A stretch of DNA of 64,000 nucleotides from Neovahlkampfia damariscottae (GCA_016618085.1 JABLTG010000108.1:1-64000); one strand, 5' to 3'. Counted from the first letter of the stretch, positions 46,117-58,096 are shown. Made by a program: numbers and translations. Notes: generated from the letters alone by a model not told the origin.

Positions 46117-46683
46117 ATGTTTGTGCTTAGACATACCCCACAAAGACTAAAGAACATTCAAAACAGTATGCAACCTGCTTCTTGGAGAATGAAAGAGGAT
46201 ATTATGCTCCTTGAACTTGTAAAATCCAACCCAAGTGCTTCTTGGGAATTTATAGCTGATTATTTTCCTGGAAAGAATTGTTTTGATTGCCAATATCGAC
46301 ATATGGAGTTGATAAGATGTCTCGTAGTCAAAAACCGAAAAAATACTCGTAGAAACAAAAAAAAAGTTGAAAAGAGCAAGAAAACAGCTAAAGAAACCGT
46401 TCTATTTCCTAACTTCTACTTTTTTGATCAACTGGAGATTTTCCAAAACTTTCCTACCATCCCAGAACCTCAAGAGTTGAATGGAATTGATGAACCTCAG
46501 CCAATTCAAAGATATGAAGCAAATGAAGATGACTCATCTTTTTTGAAAATATCAGTGAAAGATGATCTATTTCCAAATTTTTTGGAAAACTCTTTTGAAA
46601 ACATTCCAAGCGCTCTCAAAAAATTTGACCAAGAAGCAAAAGAAATTGATTTGTTATGCAATGAAATCCTTCATAAAATTTAA
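46117..46683 (+). CDS. Single Myb/SANT-like protein
   Basis: 188 residues, no intron. Residues ~20-70 form one Myb/SANT-like helix-turn-helix: SWRMKEDIMLLELV, SWEFIADYFPGK, CQYRHMEL, with tryptophans spaced as in Myb repeats. A Lys/Arg-rich stretch follows, probably an NLS (KNTRRNKKKVEKSKKTAK), then an acidic tail with short aromatic clusters that could serve for activation. Probably a DNA-binding transcription or chromatin factor. It is the only gene in the window with an obvious TATA box, which may mean regulated expression. Converges on Pcc1 with 30 bp between stops. Confidence 0.68.
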   Translation: MFVLRHTPQRLKNIQNSMQPASWRMKEDIMLLELVKSNPSASWEFIADYFPGKNCFDCQYRHMELIRCLVVKNRKNTRRNKKKVEKSKKTAKETVLFPNFYFFDQLEIFQNFPTIPEPQELNGIDEPQPIQRYEANEDDSSFLKISVKDDLFPNFLENSFENIPSALKKFDQEAKEIDLLCNEILHKI

Positions 46684-46713
46684 AATAAACACATTTGTAT
46701 CATATAAACTGTT

Positions 46714-47032
46714 TTATTGTTCTTCTTCTCCATATCTTATCATTGTTTCTGTGCATAAGGTCAAAGATTGAAAGAATCCTTTAACTGAAGCCCTCAGAGG
46801 TCTTGCTTGTGGTGATTGTATATTACTATTTTTTTAACTTTATTTTTTTTTTACACATGAAGTATTGTTCCTTTTAATTCTATTTTACGTTTACAAAGTT
46901 CACTTAATTCTTCATCAACTTCAAGAGCATTTTTTATTATTGTGGCAGTTTTAATATTTTTGAAATCAATATCAAGGTTACTGTGGTTGTTAGTAAATGA
47001 AAATTGAGTTACTATTCATAATTGTTGGTCAT
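46714..47032 (-). CDS. PCC1: KEOPS/EKC complex subunit Pcc1
   Basis: Three short exons, 47013-47032, 46855-46980 and 46714-46825 (introns 32 and 29 nt), give 85 residues, the usual Pcc1/LAGE3 size. Family features are the N-terminal ATIIKNALEVDEEL, the strand KIELKGTILHV, and the C-terminal helix RPLRASVKGFFQSLTLCTET. KEOPS makes the t6A modification of tRNAs that read ANN codons; Pcc1 is the small dimerising subunit. No single exon is longer than 42 codons, so the gene is invisible to ORF-length filters. CCAATC lies upstream of the start. Confidence 0.82.
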
Positions 47033-47155
47033 GCAGTTTTTATTGTTGAAAATATGATTGGTTCGGAGAATTGGTTAATTTTTTGTTTGAAAGGATAATT
47101 GTTATAATTATCAACAAATATGTAAAAGAAAAGGTCAAGACAAACAAAAATTCAA

Positions 47156-47665
47156 TTAAAATTTCACATTTCTCATGCATTTTTCATAAATGACATCATC
47201 ACTTAAACCATCCATATCATCAGCTTGTAATATAAATTCATTTTTTGTTTCTTTTAAAAGATATCCTATCGCTCCAGCAAAACACATTCTGAGAAAATGT
47301 AAAACGAAAAAACCAAAACCTTTCTTTTACTTTTGAAGCAAGAGGACACCAACAAATGTGGAGGATTTTGGCTCTTTCAGAATTATTTTCCAATTTCCAT
47401 TTGTATAAAATTGTTGCCATTCTACATTCATTTTCTGGAAAATGTTTTCTGAGTTCATTCAAATCCAAAACTGTGTTTTCTTCACTTTTTGATAAAAATT
47501 CAATTTTTTCAAATGTTGAATCCATATTATAAACTAACCATGAATACTTCATTTTTTAACTTTTTCTTGACTTACTTTTTCTTTCATTTTTAATTCTTGA
47601 TACAAACTTGTTATTTCTGGGTCCACAGTCACAACTGTGAGATTTTTTATTTTCATTGTACTCAT
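47156..47665 (-). CDS. Cofilin/ADF-family actin-severing protein
   Basis: Exons 47576-47665, 47320-47546 and 47156-47288 (introns 29 and 31 nt) give 149 residues with the ADF-H fold. Visible parts are KYSWLVYNMDS, FPENECRMATILYKW, AKILHICWCPLASKVKERM (matching the family's FISWSPDxAKIKxKM) and a final acidic/basic helix. The N-terminus is longer than typical cofilins and lacks the usual Ser3 context, so LIM-kinase-type control is not evident. Cofilins bind and sever actin filaments, with formin and actin encoded nearby. Confidence 0.83.
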
Positions 47666-48151
47666 TGTTTCACTTTGTTGAGAAAACTATCAATTCTCTT
47701 TATTTATACTTTGTTTGAGTTAATTTTAGAACCAACTTGAAAGATCAAATGCCCAATGAGAATGCTTCTTGAGTTGATTGCATTTGATTGGTTTGATTTT
47801 TTCAATTGAAGCCTTGTGAGAAATGTGAAAGGGATGTCGCAAAGATCCTATTTTCGTCTTATATTGTTTCGATCTTACTGATTTTAAAGTTTGGAAACTC
47901 AATGAAGAAGGTGAAAGAAGTCAATGAGAAAGGTAAGAATTATATATTGCAAAATATTTCTAAAAGCTAAAAAAAATCTTGTTAGAACAAAGTTTCTCCA
48001 TTTTTGGTGGTGCATGGTTCACTGTTCATAACCTTGAAACTAAAACTCATTGATTGGTCAATTATTTTGTAAAAATAGAATAACGAACATGAAAAATTAG
48101 TTCTTTTGTATTCTCCAATTATAAGTCTCCTTTGTTTCAAAGAAAAACAAA
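47666..48151 (+). other. Intergenic region with no confident gene
   Basis: Contains ATTGG boxes near 47788 and 48053, the latter ~95 bp before the cpRAS gene. A 32-codon reading (ATG 47911, 52-nt intron ending 47984, stop at ~48050) can be written but has no recognisable homology; another short frame starts at 47834. Neither is supported well enough to call. Confidence 0.3.
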
Positions 48152-50852
48152 ATGGAATTTGGATCTAAATACTTGCATGTGCCACAAACAGAATTATTGG
48201 AATATTTTGAAGAAAGTGAAATAATCCCAAAGGTTGAACCCAAACCAAAAATAAAAACTAGTGATTATGACAAAAATGATGACTATGAAACATGTTTTGT
48301 GGATATTCTTGATACTGCTGGTCAAGAAGAATATTCTTCATTGAGAGACACTTACTATGTATGTTAAAAATACTTTTTAATTTTCATTAGAGAACTGGAG
48401 ATGGTTTTATAATCGTTTATAGTGTGATATGTAAGAGTTCATTCGAAGAAGCATTATCAATTTATGATCAAATATTAAGAGTTAAAGACGACGACTATTT
48501 TCCAAGCATTTTGGTTGGAAATAAATCAGATTTAAGTGATGAAAGAGTTGTTTCTGAAACTGAAGGAAAAAATGAAGCCAAAAAAAGAGGAATTCTATTT
48601 TGTGAAACATCTGCAAAGTACAGAGAGAATATTGATGAAACATTTGAAGATTTAATTAGAGTTATTCCAAGAAGCGGAACAGAATATAAATTAGTCATTG
48701 TTGGTGATGGTGGAGTTGGAAAATCTGCTATTACTATTCAATATGTAAATACTAAATACTTTTTAATTCTATAGATTCAAAATACATTTTTGGAGGAATA
48801 TGATCCAACTATTGAAGACTCATACACTAAGTTGGTAAAAGTTTCAGGAATTCCAAGACCAACAAAGAAATTTGAAAAACAAGAATCAATCAACACAAAT
48901 TCAATTTCAAACTTTTTTTCTTTTCTTTTACCAAAATCTGAACAAAAAAAGAAAGCATTTCCAACAGCATCACCAAATGTAATGATGTTAAATCTTTCAT
49001 CAATTCAAGAAAAATGTCAAGAAAATTTAGAAATTGTTCAATGCAAGAATTCAAAATGTGGAGGAATTTTAAATCATAAAAGTATCATCAACTACAAAAC
49101 TAACAATTGGAAATGTGAATTTTGCAATACTAATAATAAAATAATAGAAATGAGTCTACCAAAATACTCAACTTTCGATTATGTGATTTCAGAAGGAAAG
49201 AGATTGAAAGATGATAAATTGATAATATTTCTTTTGGATATTAGTGGATCTATGAGTCAAAGTAATGAAATTCCAAAAGGATTTGGGTTGATGAAAATAA
49301 AAGCAATTGATGAAAGAAAAAGAAAATTTGAAGAATTAGGATTTGATGATATTGATTTTTCAAATCAAACAATCACACATGTCACAAGAATGGAATCTCT
49401 TCAATCTGCAGTTCAACTTCAACTTGAAGAAATTTGTAAACAATACCCAAATAGAAGAGTACTTTTAATTACATTCAATAACAAAGTTAATATTATTGGT
49501 GACGGAATAATAAAAGAACAAGTAGTCAAGGGAGACATTTTAGATGATCATGAAAAATTAGTTGAAATTGGAAAAAATTATGATCTCAAGAGTATTCAAT
49601 CTGTTTTCGAAACAAAAGATAGTTGCAGTGAAAAAGTTTTTGACCTTTCTGAAGATGGAGCAACTGCACTTGGACCTTCTTTATCAATTGCTTCAGGAAT
49701 TTCGTCTCAAGTTGAATCATCAGAAATTATTCTTTGCACTGATGGAATTGCAAATATTGGAGTTGGATCTTCTAAAATGAACAAGTCTTTTTATGAAATT
49801 ATTTCATTGATGGCAAAGGAAAATAATTCAACTCTTTCATTGATTGGAATTGAAGGAGAAGATTGTCAACTTTCAACTCTATCAGCATGTGCTGAAAAAA
49901 CAAAGTAAGAATTTTATTTACTTATTTTATTAGTGGATCAATCAATATTGTAAAACCAATTGAACTTCAAAGAAAGATTCGATCGATTGTTGACAACTCA
50001 GTTATTTCTACAAATTGTAAGATATCCATCTTATCAAACCATGAAATCAAAATCAATGATCAAAATAAATTGGATTTGGACATTGGAAATGTTATGAACG
50101 AACAAGATTTAACTTTCAAAATTAACGTTCCAAAGAAATATAATGTTAAAACTATTCCAATTCAAGTTCAAATTTCATTCACTGATTTAGAAGGTTCAAA
50201 GAAGATTAGAGTGATTACAAAAATGATTGATTTGACATCAGATATTAAGAAATGTGAACAAGAAGCAGATATATCAATTTTAAGTTTATTTGCAATTCAA
50301 GAATCTTCAAGATTAGCTTCATCCAATTTTGAAGTTGGATTCTTACATTATTTATCATATTCAAGATTATTATCAAGATCATCAAAATCATCAACCCAAG
50401 TCGAAGAATTATCCATTTTTAAACAAAAAACTGAACAATTAAAAGATGAATTGATGAAACAAATCAAATTAAAAAATGAAAAATTGAATGATGAAACTAC
50501 TAAAATTTTACATGAAAGTAAATCCACAACAAGAACTCTATTTTTATCTGGAGAAAGAAAAAGAAATATTGTTGCAAAAAGAAAAAATCATACTAAAGAT
50601 GTTTCATTATTGACAAAAACAGATTTATCAAGAAAGTTAAAAGAAGAAATGGCGAAACAAAAAGAATTAGAAAAAGAATTAGAAAAAGAAATTGAATCAA
50701 AAACTTGTATTGTTTGTGAAGATAATCATATCAATTGTGTAATTGTACCATGTGGTCATCAAACTATTTGTTTTAAATGTTCTGAACAAATTAGTTCATG
50801 TCCAATTTGCAGAGGAAATATAAATCAAATTGTAAAAACCTATGGCAGATAA
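48152..50852 (+). CDS. Circularly permuted Ras GTPase-VWA-RING protein (cpRAS type)
   Basis: Exons 48152-48358, 48391-48744, 48775-49904 and 49934-50852 (introns 32, 30, 29 nt) give 869 residues. The Ras motifs come in the order G3 DTAGQEE (54-60), G4 NKSD (113-116), G5 ETSAK (141-145), G1 GDGGVGKS (174-181), G2 EEYDPTIED (194-202). The domain is cut between switch I and switch II and its old ends are joined (IPRSGTEYKLV). This G3-G4-G5-G1-G2 layout linked to a VWA domain has been described as cpRAS in scattered eukaryotes. Next come a four-Cys zinc module (277-304), a VWA domain with MIDAS DISGSMS (~342), a coiled coil and a C-terminal RING (CIVCEDN...CPICRGN, ~822-858), predicting ubiquitin ligase activity. 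Confidence 0.92.
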
Positions 50853-50971
50853 AATACTTTTTGTTTTCGAAATTAATCTTAATTTTTCATTTTCACTTAA
50901 ATCCTTCATTGAACTTTATCCACTGTTCATGCAAATGTGACCAGTTGGATGAAGTTCATTGAATTTTTCCA

Positions 50972-50976
50972 CCAAT
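50972..50976 (+). promoter_or_regulatory. CCAAT box before the kinase/F-box gene
   Basis: CCAAT ends 8 bp before ATG 50985, and supports that ATG over an upstream non-ATG extension. Confidence 0.45.
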
Positions 50977-50984
50977 AGTTGAAC

Positions 50985-53533
50985 ATGAGCTCAATCTCAA
51001 ATTATGCAACCAAAAAGAAACTTGGAAGCGGAAAACAAGGAACTGTTTTCTTAGTGGAACATAAAAAAACAAAAAAAGAATTTGCATTAAAGCGTATTCT
51101 TTGTCAGGATCTAAATGAAGCAAGTCAAGTTTTAAAAGAAACTTTTTTGTTGAAAAATTTGCAACATGAAGGCTTGATCGAAACAATAGATGGATTTTTA
51201 GACAAAACAGAAGATGATGAAATTTTCTTTTACACAGTCATGAATTATTATAAAAACGGAGATTTATCTGGAGAATTAAAAAGAAAACGAGAAGATAATT
51301 CTTTTTTTAAAGAAATAGAATTAGTTGATTTTTTTAATCAATTAGCTTCTTGTGTTAATGCTATGCATAATTTTGATCTGATTCATCGTGATTTAAAACC
51401 AGAAAACATTTTATTAAGGTTAGAAATTTTTTAACATTGATTTTTGTCAAAGTGACGATATGAAATATTTGATAATTTGTGATTTTGGTAGATTAAAGAA
51501 ATATGAAATTGACATATCTATGTCTTTGGCTGGTACTATTCATTATGTTGCACCTGAAGTCATGAATGGTGAAAAATACAATCAATCGGTGGATATATTT
51601 TCTTTAGGTTGTGTTTTTTTGGAAATGACAACGTTATCAAAACAGATTTTATATATTCAATTACTTCAAAATGAAAAGAAAGTTTACAAAGAATTGAAAC
51701 AACAAATTAAGGTATATAATTTATTAAGCTTTTTTAACATGATTTTAAGGTAAAAATCAATTTATTTGAAATATATAGGTATTAGGATATTCAAGTAAAC
51801 TATGTGATCTGATCATTCAAATGATTCAATTAAAGCCAAATAATCGAATCACATCTGAAGAACTAAATCAAAAACTGAAAGTATTATTGAAATTAGAAAA
51901 AGAAAAGGAAGAAAATATGTTTCAAATTCCAAATACAATACCTGGTGATGTGGTTGGATTGATTCTTCAATATTCAAGTGATTCAATATATCAACTATTT
52001 CAATATGGTTTTGTGTCAAAAGATTGGATGAACCATTCAATCAGAATTCGTCAATTACTGAAAAATAGATATTTTGTATCTGGATGTCATGTAATTGATA
52101 AGCATTCTTGTAAGATAGTCAAAATTCTTCCTGAAGTCAGTGAGGAATGGACTGACGGAATGAATTTTCATCAATTCAATTATTTACATTGTCAACAAGA
52201 TTCTGAATGTTTTTATTATATTAAAAAAGTTAAAAAATTAGACAAGAAAAAAGTACATGATTTACTGTTAAAACATCATTCGGAGCTGATCATTTTTCCA
52301 GATGACACAAAAATGAATCAAGATAGTTTTTTCATTTGGGAGTTACATTGCAAAGAAATTGGTAGTTCTTTTTGTAGATGGTACATTCCTTTGCCTTGTT
52401 GTATCAAAGGATCAACTTCTGGTGAACGTTTTTCATTAAAAACAAATTTGTTTCAAGATTCAAAATTTATCTTTGTTGTTCTTGAAAGGAGGATTTATGG
52501 ATTTAGAAAATGTGACGGAAAACCATTCTTTATTCACAAAAGTTCCAGAGGTTTGAATGCATTTTGTACAACACCGAACTATTTACTAATCGATGAAAGA
52601 TCAGTAACAATGACTCACTCACTAATTTTCAAAAAACCTCAAGATTTGAAAAGCAAATTCAATTTGATTCAAGTAAAAGATTTCAATGGATATGTTTCAA
52701 ATACAAATCCAACTTTTTATGGATATGAAAATCAATGGATGAAACGATATCATATTGATTATTTATTCACAGAATTGAGATTTCCAAATGCTTTGTATAA
52801 TAGTTTAGATGTTTTTGAGATTAAAGATACTGGAGTTATTTTGAGAAATAGTTTTAAAATTCAATCAGATAATCCAATGCAAATTAATCATGCTTGTATG
52901 GGTGTTCATCATTGGATATTCAGCGGGAATGCATCTTTAGAAAGAAGAGTTTATATATGTAATATGATAAGCGGAGAGATGATTATACCGGAAGATAAAC
53001 AGGCCTATCATATGTGTGAATCTGATGACGGAAATTTAATTGGATCATGTTCTGCATGTGAAGGTCGATTAACTTTTTATCCAAAAAATGAATTAAAAAA
53101 GGATAAAAATCAAAAATATTTATGGATGATTGATTTTGTGGATCTCGAAAAATTCAATTATTACCCATTGTTTACTTTCAAAATTATTGATGAAAATTTA
53201 ATTTGTTTAATGTATGGAGGAAAAGGAGTCTATTTATATTCTATTAAATTGAAGAATGGAAATTTAGATTGGTCTTTGAAATTATCAAAAGAAGATGAAC
53301 AATTCAATCATTTTGATGTTGGTTGCACAATGAAATATTTTGATGGTTTGATCTTCACAATTGTTTGTGTTAGAGGAATAGGCTTTTCTTATTGTATGAT
53401 TGATTCAAAATCTGGTAGTCATTTGATTCAATACAGCTGTGAATGGAGTCAATGGGCGATTGATAAAGAAACTCTTATCCAATCACAACAAGTTCATGAA
53501 TTAGAGTCAAAAAAAAATTGTGTTATTTCGTAA
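50985..53533 (+). CDS. Protein kinase-F-box-propeller protein with CaaX box
   Basis: Exons 50985-51418, 51453-51711 and 51779-53533 (introns 34 and 67 nt) give 815 residues. The kinase domain is intact: LGSGKQGTV Gly loop, FALKR Lys, LIHRDLKPENILL, ICDFGR, VAPEVMNG. It is followed by an F-box-like helix bundle (IPGDVVGLILQYSSDSI, FVSKDWMNHS) and ~430 residues rich in beta-strands with Trp/Tyr, perhaps a propeller for substrate recognition. The last four residues are CVIS after a Lys pair, a CaaX prenylation signal. This predicts a membrane-tethered kinase that may recruit SCF ubiquitin ligase. The 67-nt intron is the longest I placed and its exact ends are less sure. Confidence 0.82.
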
Positions 53534-53666
53534 ATAAAAATCATTATTTGAATCGCAATTCAACCAAGTCAGATTTTGAACATACTCTAATTCATGAAAG
53601 AAAAACTGTTTTCGTCAATTGTTCTTTTGGTTCAAAATAATTCTGAGGAACAAAACAAAATTCATT

Positions 53667-55728
53667 TTATTTTGAAAGTACCCATTGTTGGTATGACTTT
53701 GTTTTTGTTACTTTCACTGGAACTGTCACAATTTTTGATTTTCTGACTGATTTATATTTTGTTAGCGTTCTGACTCCATTGACATATTTGTATTTTGTCA
53801 TAACTTTGTTGACTGTTACTCTCTTTGATTTGATGACATTTTTGTATTTTGTGACAGTTTTGAATTTTCTGACTTTTTTGTAAAGAGTCTTCATTACTTT
53901 TGTTTTAACAACTTTATATTTTCTGACATTTACTGTGACAACTTTTGAAATAGCTCCAATAATTTTATATTTTTTAACTCTTCTATAGGCATTGACATAT
54001 AAATATTTGACTTTTGATTTGTATCTTTTTTGATTTTTATATTTTGTCACATATCTATATCTCTTGATGCTTTTGAGAACATATTTGTATTTGAAGAATT
54101 TGATTTTCTTGTATTTGGTAACAACTACATTTCTTGAAACAGTTCTCATTTTTTTGATGAATCTACGATTAACTCTTTTATAAATTGGAACTTGAACGGT
54201 TCTACGGACAACAACCCGATAAGGTATCTTTTTATAAACAGGAAGTTTCACTTTTACATAAGCTTTAACGTAGTATGGCACTTTGGCTTTATAAGCAACT
54301 CTCACATAATAAGGTACTTTTACAATTTTTGGAACTTTCTTTTTATATCTTTGGTTGACATAATAAGTAACTTTCTTTCCACCTGTTTTAACAGTTTTCT
54401 TCGCTTTAATGACATAAGGAACTTTCTTTGGAATTGTGACAAGTTTTTTATATGGTTGATTGACATAATAAGCAACATTAGCTTTATATGGAACTTTGAC
54501 TGTGTATTTTTGATATGTTGTCACTGGAACAGTCACTTTATAAGGAACTTTTTTTTTATATGACTCTTTTGTTTGATATGGAACTTTAACTGTGTAGTAA
54601 TGAGTTTTTTGTTTCATTTCTGTTGTTGTATAAGTTTTTTGCATAGTTTTCAATTCATAAATTTGACAAACACCTCTTGAGCAAACTCTTTTTTTTGTTG
54701 CTGAAATCATTGTAGTTCCATCTTGAGGTTTTGGTGCTGAATTTTTACAAACTGCGTCCATTTGTTGAAAATATGCAGGAAATTTAACTAAATTTGATTT
54801 TAACATTCTATTTTGTTCCCATAAATTGTAGTCCGAAATTCTCATTGTGTTTGCATACCAATGTTTGAACCCTTCACAGTTACAAAAGTCTTTATATTCT
54901 CTTTTCATGTATAATTGTGAAATTGGTTGAATAACACTATTTTTTAAGTAATTATAATAATAAAGTTTGTTTCCTTGATTTGCCCAAGTTTGATAACGAT
55001 ACTCATTTAAGTATGCATAAAGACCTTTGAAAAATTTATTTTTTTTTTTTTCAAACCTGGATCAGCACTATAATCAGAACCACCTGCTCTAAACATTCTT
55101 TGTTTATAATCTGCATCAAATTGTTTAAATTTTGCCATAACATCATTCAAAGTTGCGTGTCTTTCAGTACAAATTCTTTTGAAACTTCTCATGACCCAAA
55201 TTAAAGCAGCAAAAGACCCAGCAGCATCTTTTTTATCCTTTTCTATACCTGGAAGATCTCTTATATAGTATTCATAATTCCAGTTCATTGAGAAAGAGGA
55301 CCTTTGAAAACATGTTGTTCTATAGTTGAGACTGGTATTCCAAGGAATTTTGAAATGATTTGATTGAAGATTCCAAATAGTTGTTTAGTTTGTGGTGTTG
55401 CTTGATCATCTGCTCTTTTTACACAAACGTATCTGTAGGCTTGGTATTCTTCATACCATTTTTTATTTCTGTCATCTGGATTTTGGTTTAATGTTTCATA
55501 TTTGAGTAATGGAGCAAGATCAAAGAATTTTTTTGAACCGTCTGAGCACTTGACCATACAAACATTTCTATCATAGCAATCAACAGTTCCTTCAGCCATC
55601 GCATCTAAAACTTTCTCTGTATCTTCAAGAGTAACAGCGTTTATAGTTTGTTCCGCACATCTAATTGGAACAGCTGTTATGGAAGAAATCAATAAAAAGG
55701 TGAAAAAGAGAAAAGACAGACGAGACAT
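53667..55728 (-). CDS. Secreted Lys/Tyr/Val-rich repeat protein
   Basis: Proposed exons 55302-55728, 55057-55257 and 53667-55024 give 661 residues. The 44-nt first intron (AGAG acceptor) is tentative; the second (32 nt) is firm. The N-terminus is a signal peptide (LSFLFFTFLLISSITAV). About 240 residues follow with scattered Cys (CYDRNVCMVKC, CNCEGF), probably a folded disulfide domain. The C-terminal ~340 residues are a degenerate short repeat on the theme KVPYxV / YKKV / TKYKxV, with almost no acidic residues and very high Lys, Tyr and Val. Alternating basic and hydrophobic residues suggest beta-structure. Such a polycationic, Tyr-rich protein could be a cross-linked wall or matrix component; that role is inference. 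ATTGG box upstream. Confidence 0.7.
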
Positions 55729-55869
55729 TGACTCTAACTGTTGACCAATCAAATTGAAATTATATTTGATTGGTTCACCTTTAATTATTTTCGAATTTTT
55801 GATAATTTATCAATTTTTTTACATTTGTACAAAAAACGAAAATAAACCAATCAAATTATACAATTAAAA

Positions 55870-57102
55870 ATGATGAAGATAAGTGTGTTGAGTATTGTTC
55901 TGTTGATTTCAATCATTCAAACCAAGACTATTGAAGAAATGAAAAAAGATAAATTCATACCAACTTCAGAATTTCTCAACCTTGTCCCATCCATGAATGA
56001 ATTTTATAGAATCATTCACCAAAACGACAAAGTTATTGTTTTGTTCACTTCATCCGATAAAAAATGCGTTACATGTCAAAAATACAACAAAGTTTTTGAT
56101 GAATTAACAAAGCCCTTACAAACAAATTATAAAGTTCTATCAGTTGTTTGTTCAAAACACGCTCTGTCACCAATATGTGCAAAGAACAATATAAAATCTG
56201 TACCACAAATAAGAATATTTAAATATGCACAAACAGAAGAATTTGAACCAGGATTCAAAACAACAACTAAAGTAAAAAAAAAAAAAAAAAATTCACATCA
56301 ACGCTATTAGAATCTTGAAAAAATAATGAAACAACCAGAGTTAAAAATTACAACAAAAGAAAAATTGAGTATTTTACTTGAAAAAAAAAGAAAACAACCT
56401 TTTTTCGTAGCAAAATTCCAAAAAGAAAATGATGCTTGGAATTTCAACTTCAGAAGGGTTGTTAAAAATGATCATTTTATAATATCACTAAACCTGTATG
56501 AATTATTTGACAGTACCATCATGGAACCATCAATAGAATTATACAAACCAAATTCAAAAAAACCAATTATTTTGAAGGCTGACAACTTCAACATGATGAA
56601 ACAATTCGTCATAAAAAATATAATTCCTGGACATATTACTCTTAAGGAATTCCAAGATAACCAGTATCAACAATCAGGTCTGCCATTTATAGCAATATCT
56701 TATGAAAGTGTTAAAAAATACAACAAGATGATAAAACCGGCAGTTGAAGAAATTTCAAAAGCAAAAAAAAACCAAGCTATTTTCTTTAGTTATTCAGATG
56801 ATGAGAATAGTCACGAACTTCCTGAATATTTAAGAGCTATTTGCAAAAAAATTGACGGATTTACAATGATGGCATTAGACACTGAAATTCAACATGTTAG
56901 ATGTTTTCATGGTTCCAAATTGGATCGAAATAGCATAATTTCATGGGTGAATCAATTGATCACAAAGCAAATTCGAATCAAAGAAGAACTGACTGAAAAT
57001 GAAGGTTTTTCTGCTGAAGAGTACACAGCTGATGAAGAAAGAGAAGAATTTCATGGAAATAGAGAAGAAAAAGGTTCAAATAAACACCAAGGAGTTGAGT
57101 AA
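55870..57102 (+). CDS. Secretory-pathway thioredoxin-fold protein (PDI-like)
   Basis: Exons 55870-56271 and 56311-57102 (39-nt intron starting with a long A run) give 397 residues. A signal peptide (ISVLSIVLLISIIQTK) precedes a thioredoxin domain with VIVLFTSSDKKCVTCQKY (CVTC active site), then KNNIKSVPQIRIFK with the cis-Pro. The remaining ~260 residues look like further non-catalytic thioredoxin folds (GLPFIAISYESV, NQAIFFSYSDDENS). The C-terminus is acidic and does not end in KDEL or HDEL; the last residues are KHQGVE. It probably handles disulfides or chaperones clients in the ER, and could serve its Cys-rich secreted neighbours. CCAATC upstream. Confidence 0.72.
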
Positions 57103-57153
57103 ACTATTCGTTGGTCAAAAACTAATTTCATAAAATTGATTTTATTTCAAGAG

Positions 57154-58096
57154 TTATTTGCAACCAAAGGGCATACCATCTCTGAGTTTGAATCCTAAAT
57201 ATTGTATGTGATCATCAACACCTGTAGGAATTAAGATTTGTCTGCTGCACTCCTTGTCTTCTCCATCAGTTGGTGAGCAAATTACAAATTGTTCATCATT
57301 TTTTGGAAACCAAATTTCTCTTGTTGCATGATGGTACTGGATCAATGTTGGTGGTAATCTTGCTACAATATCCTTTTTGTTTACAACTCTCCATTTTTTT
57401 TTGACCATTTGATCAAAGTATTTGGAAAATGCTTTGTTACCAATTCTAGGTTTTCCAAATGTGATTAATTCAACTCTATCAGCATACCCATCTATTGCAA
57501 CCATCAAAGCACCTTTTAATTTTAATAATTATTCTTTAGAGTTACCTATTGCTGCTAAAGCTCCTCCTCTTGAATGACCAGTGAAGATAATTTTTTTGTT
57601 TTTTGGTAATGTGCCTAATCTTGCAAGGACAGTTTGATGAAGATTCTTATAATCATCATAAAATCCAACATGTACTTTTGCACCTGGTACGTCCATAAAA
57701 TCCTTCTTAATTCCAAATCTGAGGTTTGAGATCCAATTCCTTATGCTTTTGATTTTAGTTCCTCTGAAAGAAATCACAACTTTGAATGCGTTTAAGAATT
57801 GAATTTGACTTACTGTCTTTTTCAGATTCTCCAATGAAACCAAAAGTGTCAGTTTTCACATCAACCAAGTACTTCCTCATTTCAAGTTTGTTCCTTACTT
57901 TTTTGCACCAATGGCATGTCCAAATTGCCAACTCCGTAGGATAACAATTTGCTGAATACGAGATGAGAAGATGTTGTTTCATGATGTCAAGTGATTTAGA
58001 GTCTGTGAAGTTCTTTTCTCCTGTTCGGAGTTCAAGATCAGTAGCAATACAGCAAGTAACTAGCAGAAGAACAAAGATTAATGTTTTTCCGTACAT
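57154..58096 (-). CDS. Secreted class 3 lipase
   Basis: Exons 57814-58096, 57546-57779 and 57154-57512 (introns 34 and 33 nt) give 291 residues. A signal peptide (TLIFVLLLVTCCIA) is followed by the lipase_3 fold: VISFRGTK (completed by splicing), the nucleophile elbow IIFTGHSRGGALAA, ELITFGKPRIGN, then NKKDIVARLPP with the Asp, and a final DDHIQYLG with the likely catalytic His. Family members hydrolyse triacylglycerols or phospholipids outside the cell or in phagosomes. The start ATG follows ATTGG by 12 bp. Confidence 0.87.

Noticed and set aside
54192-54563. 123-codon plus-strand frame
   Set aside because: Antisense to the Lys/Tyr-rich repeat; its Phe/Ile/Ser-rich composition is the expected antisense shadow.
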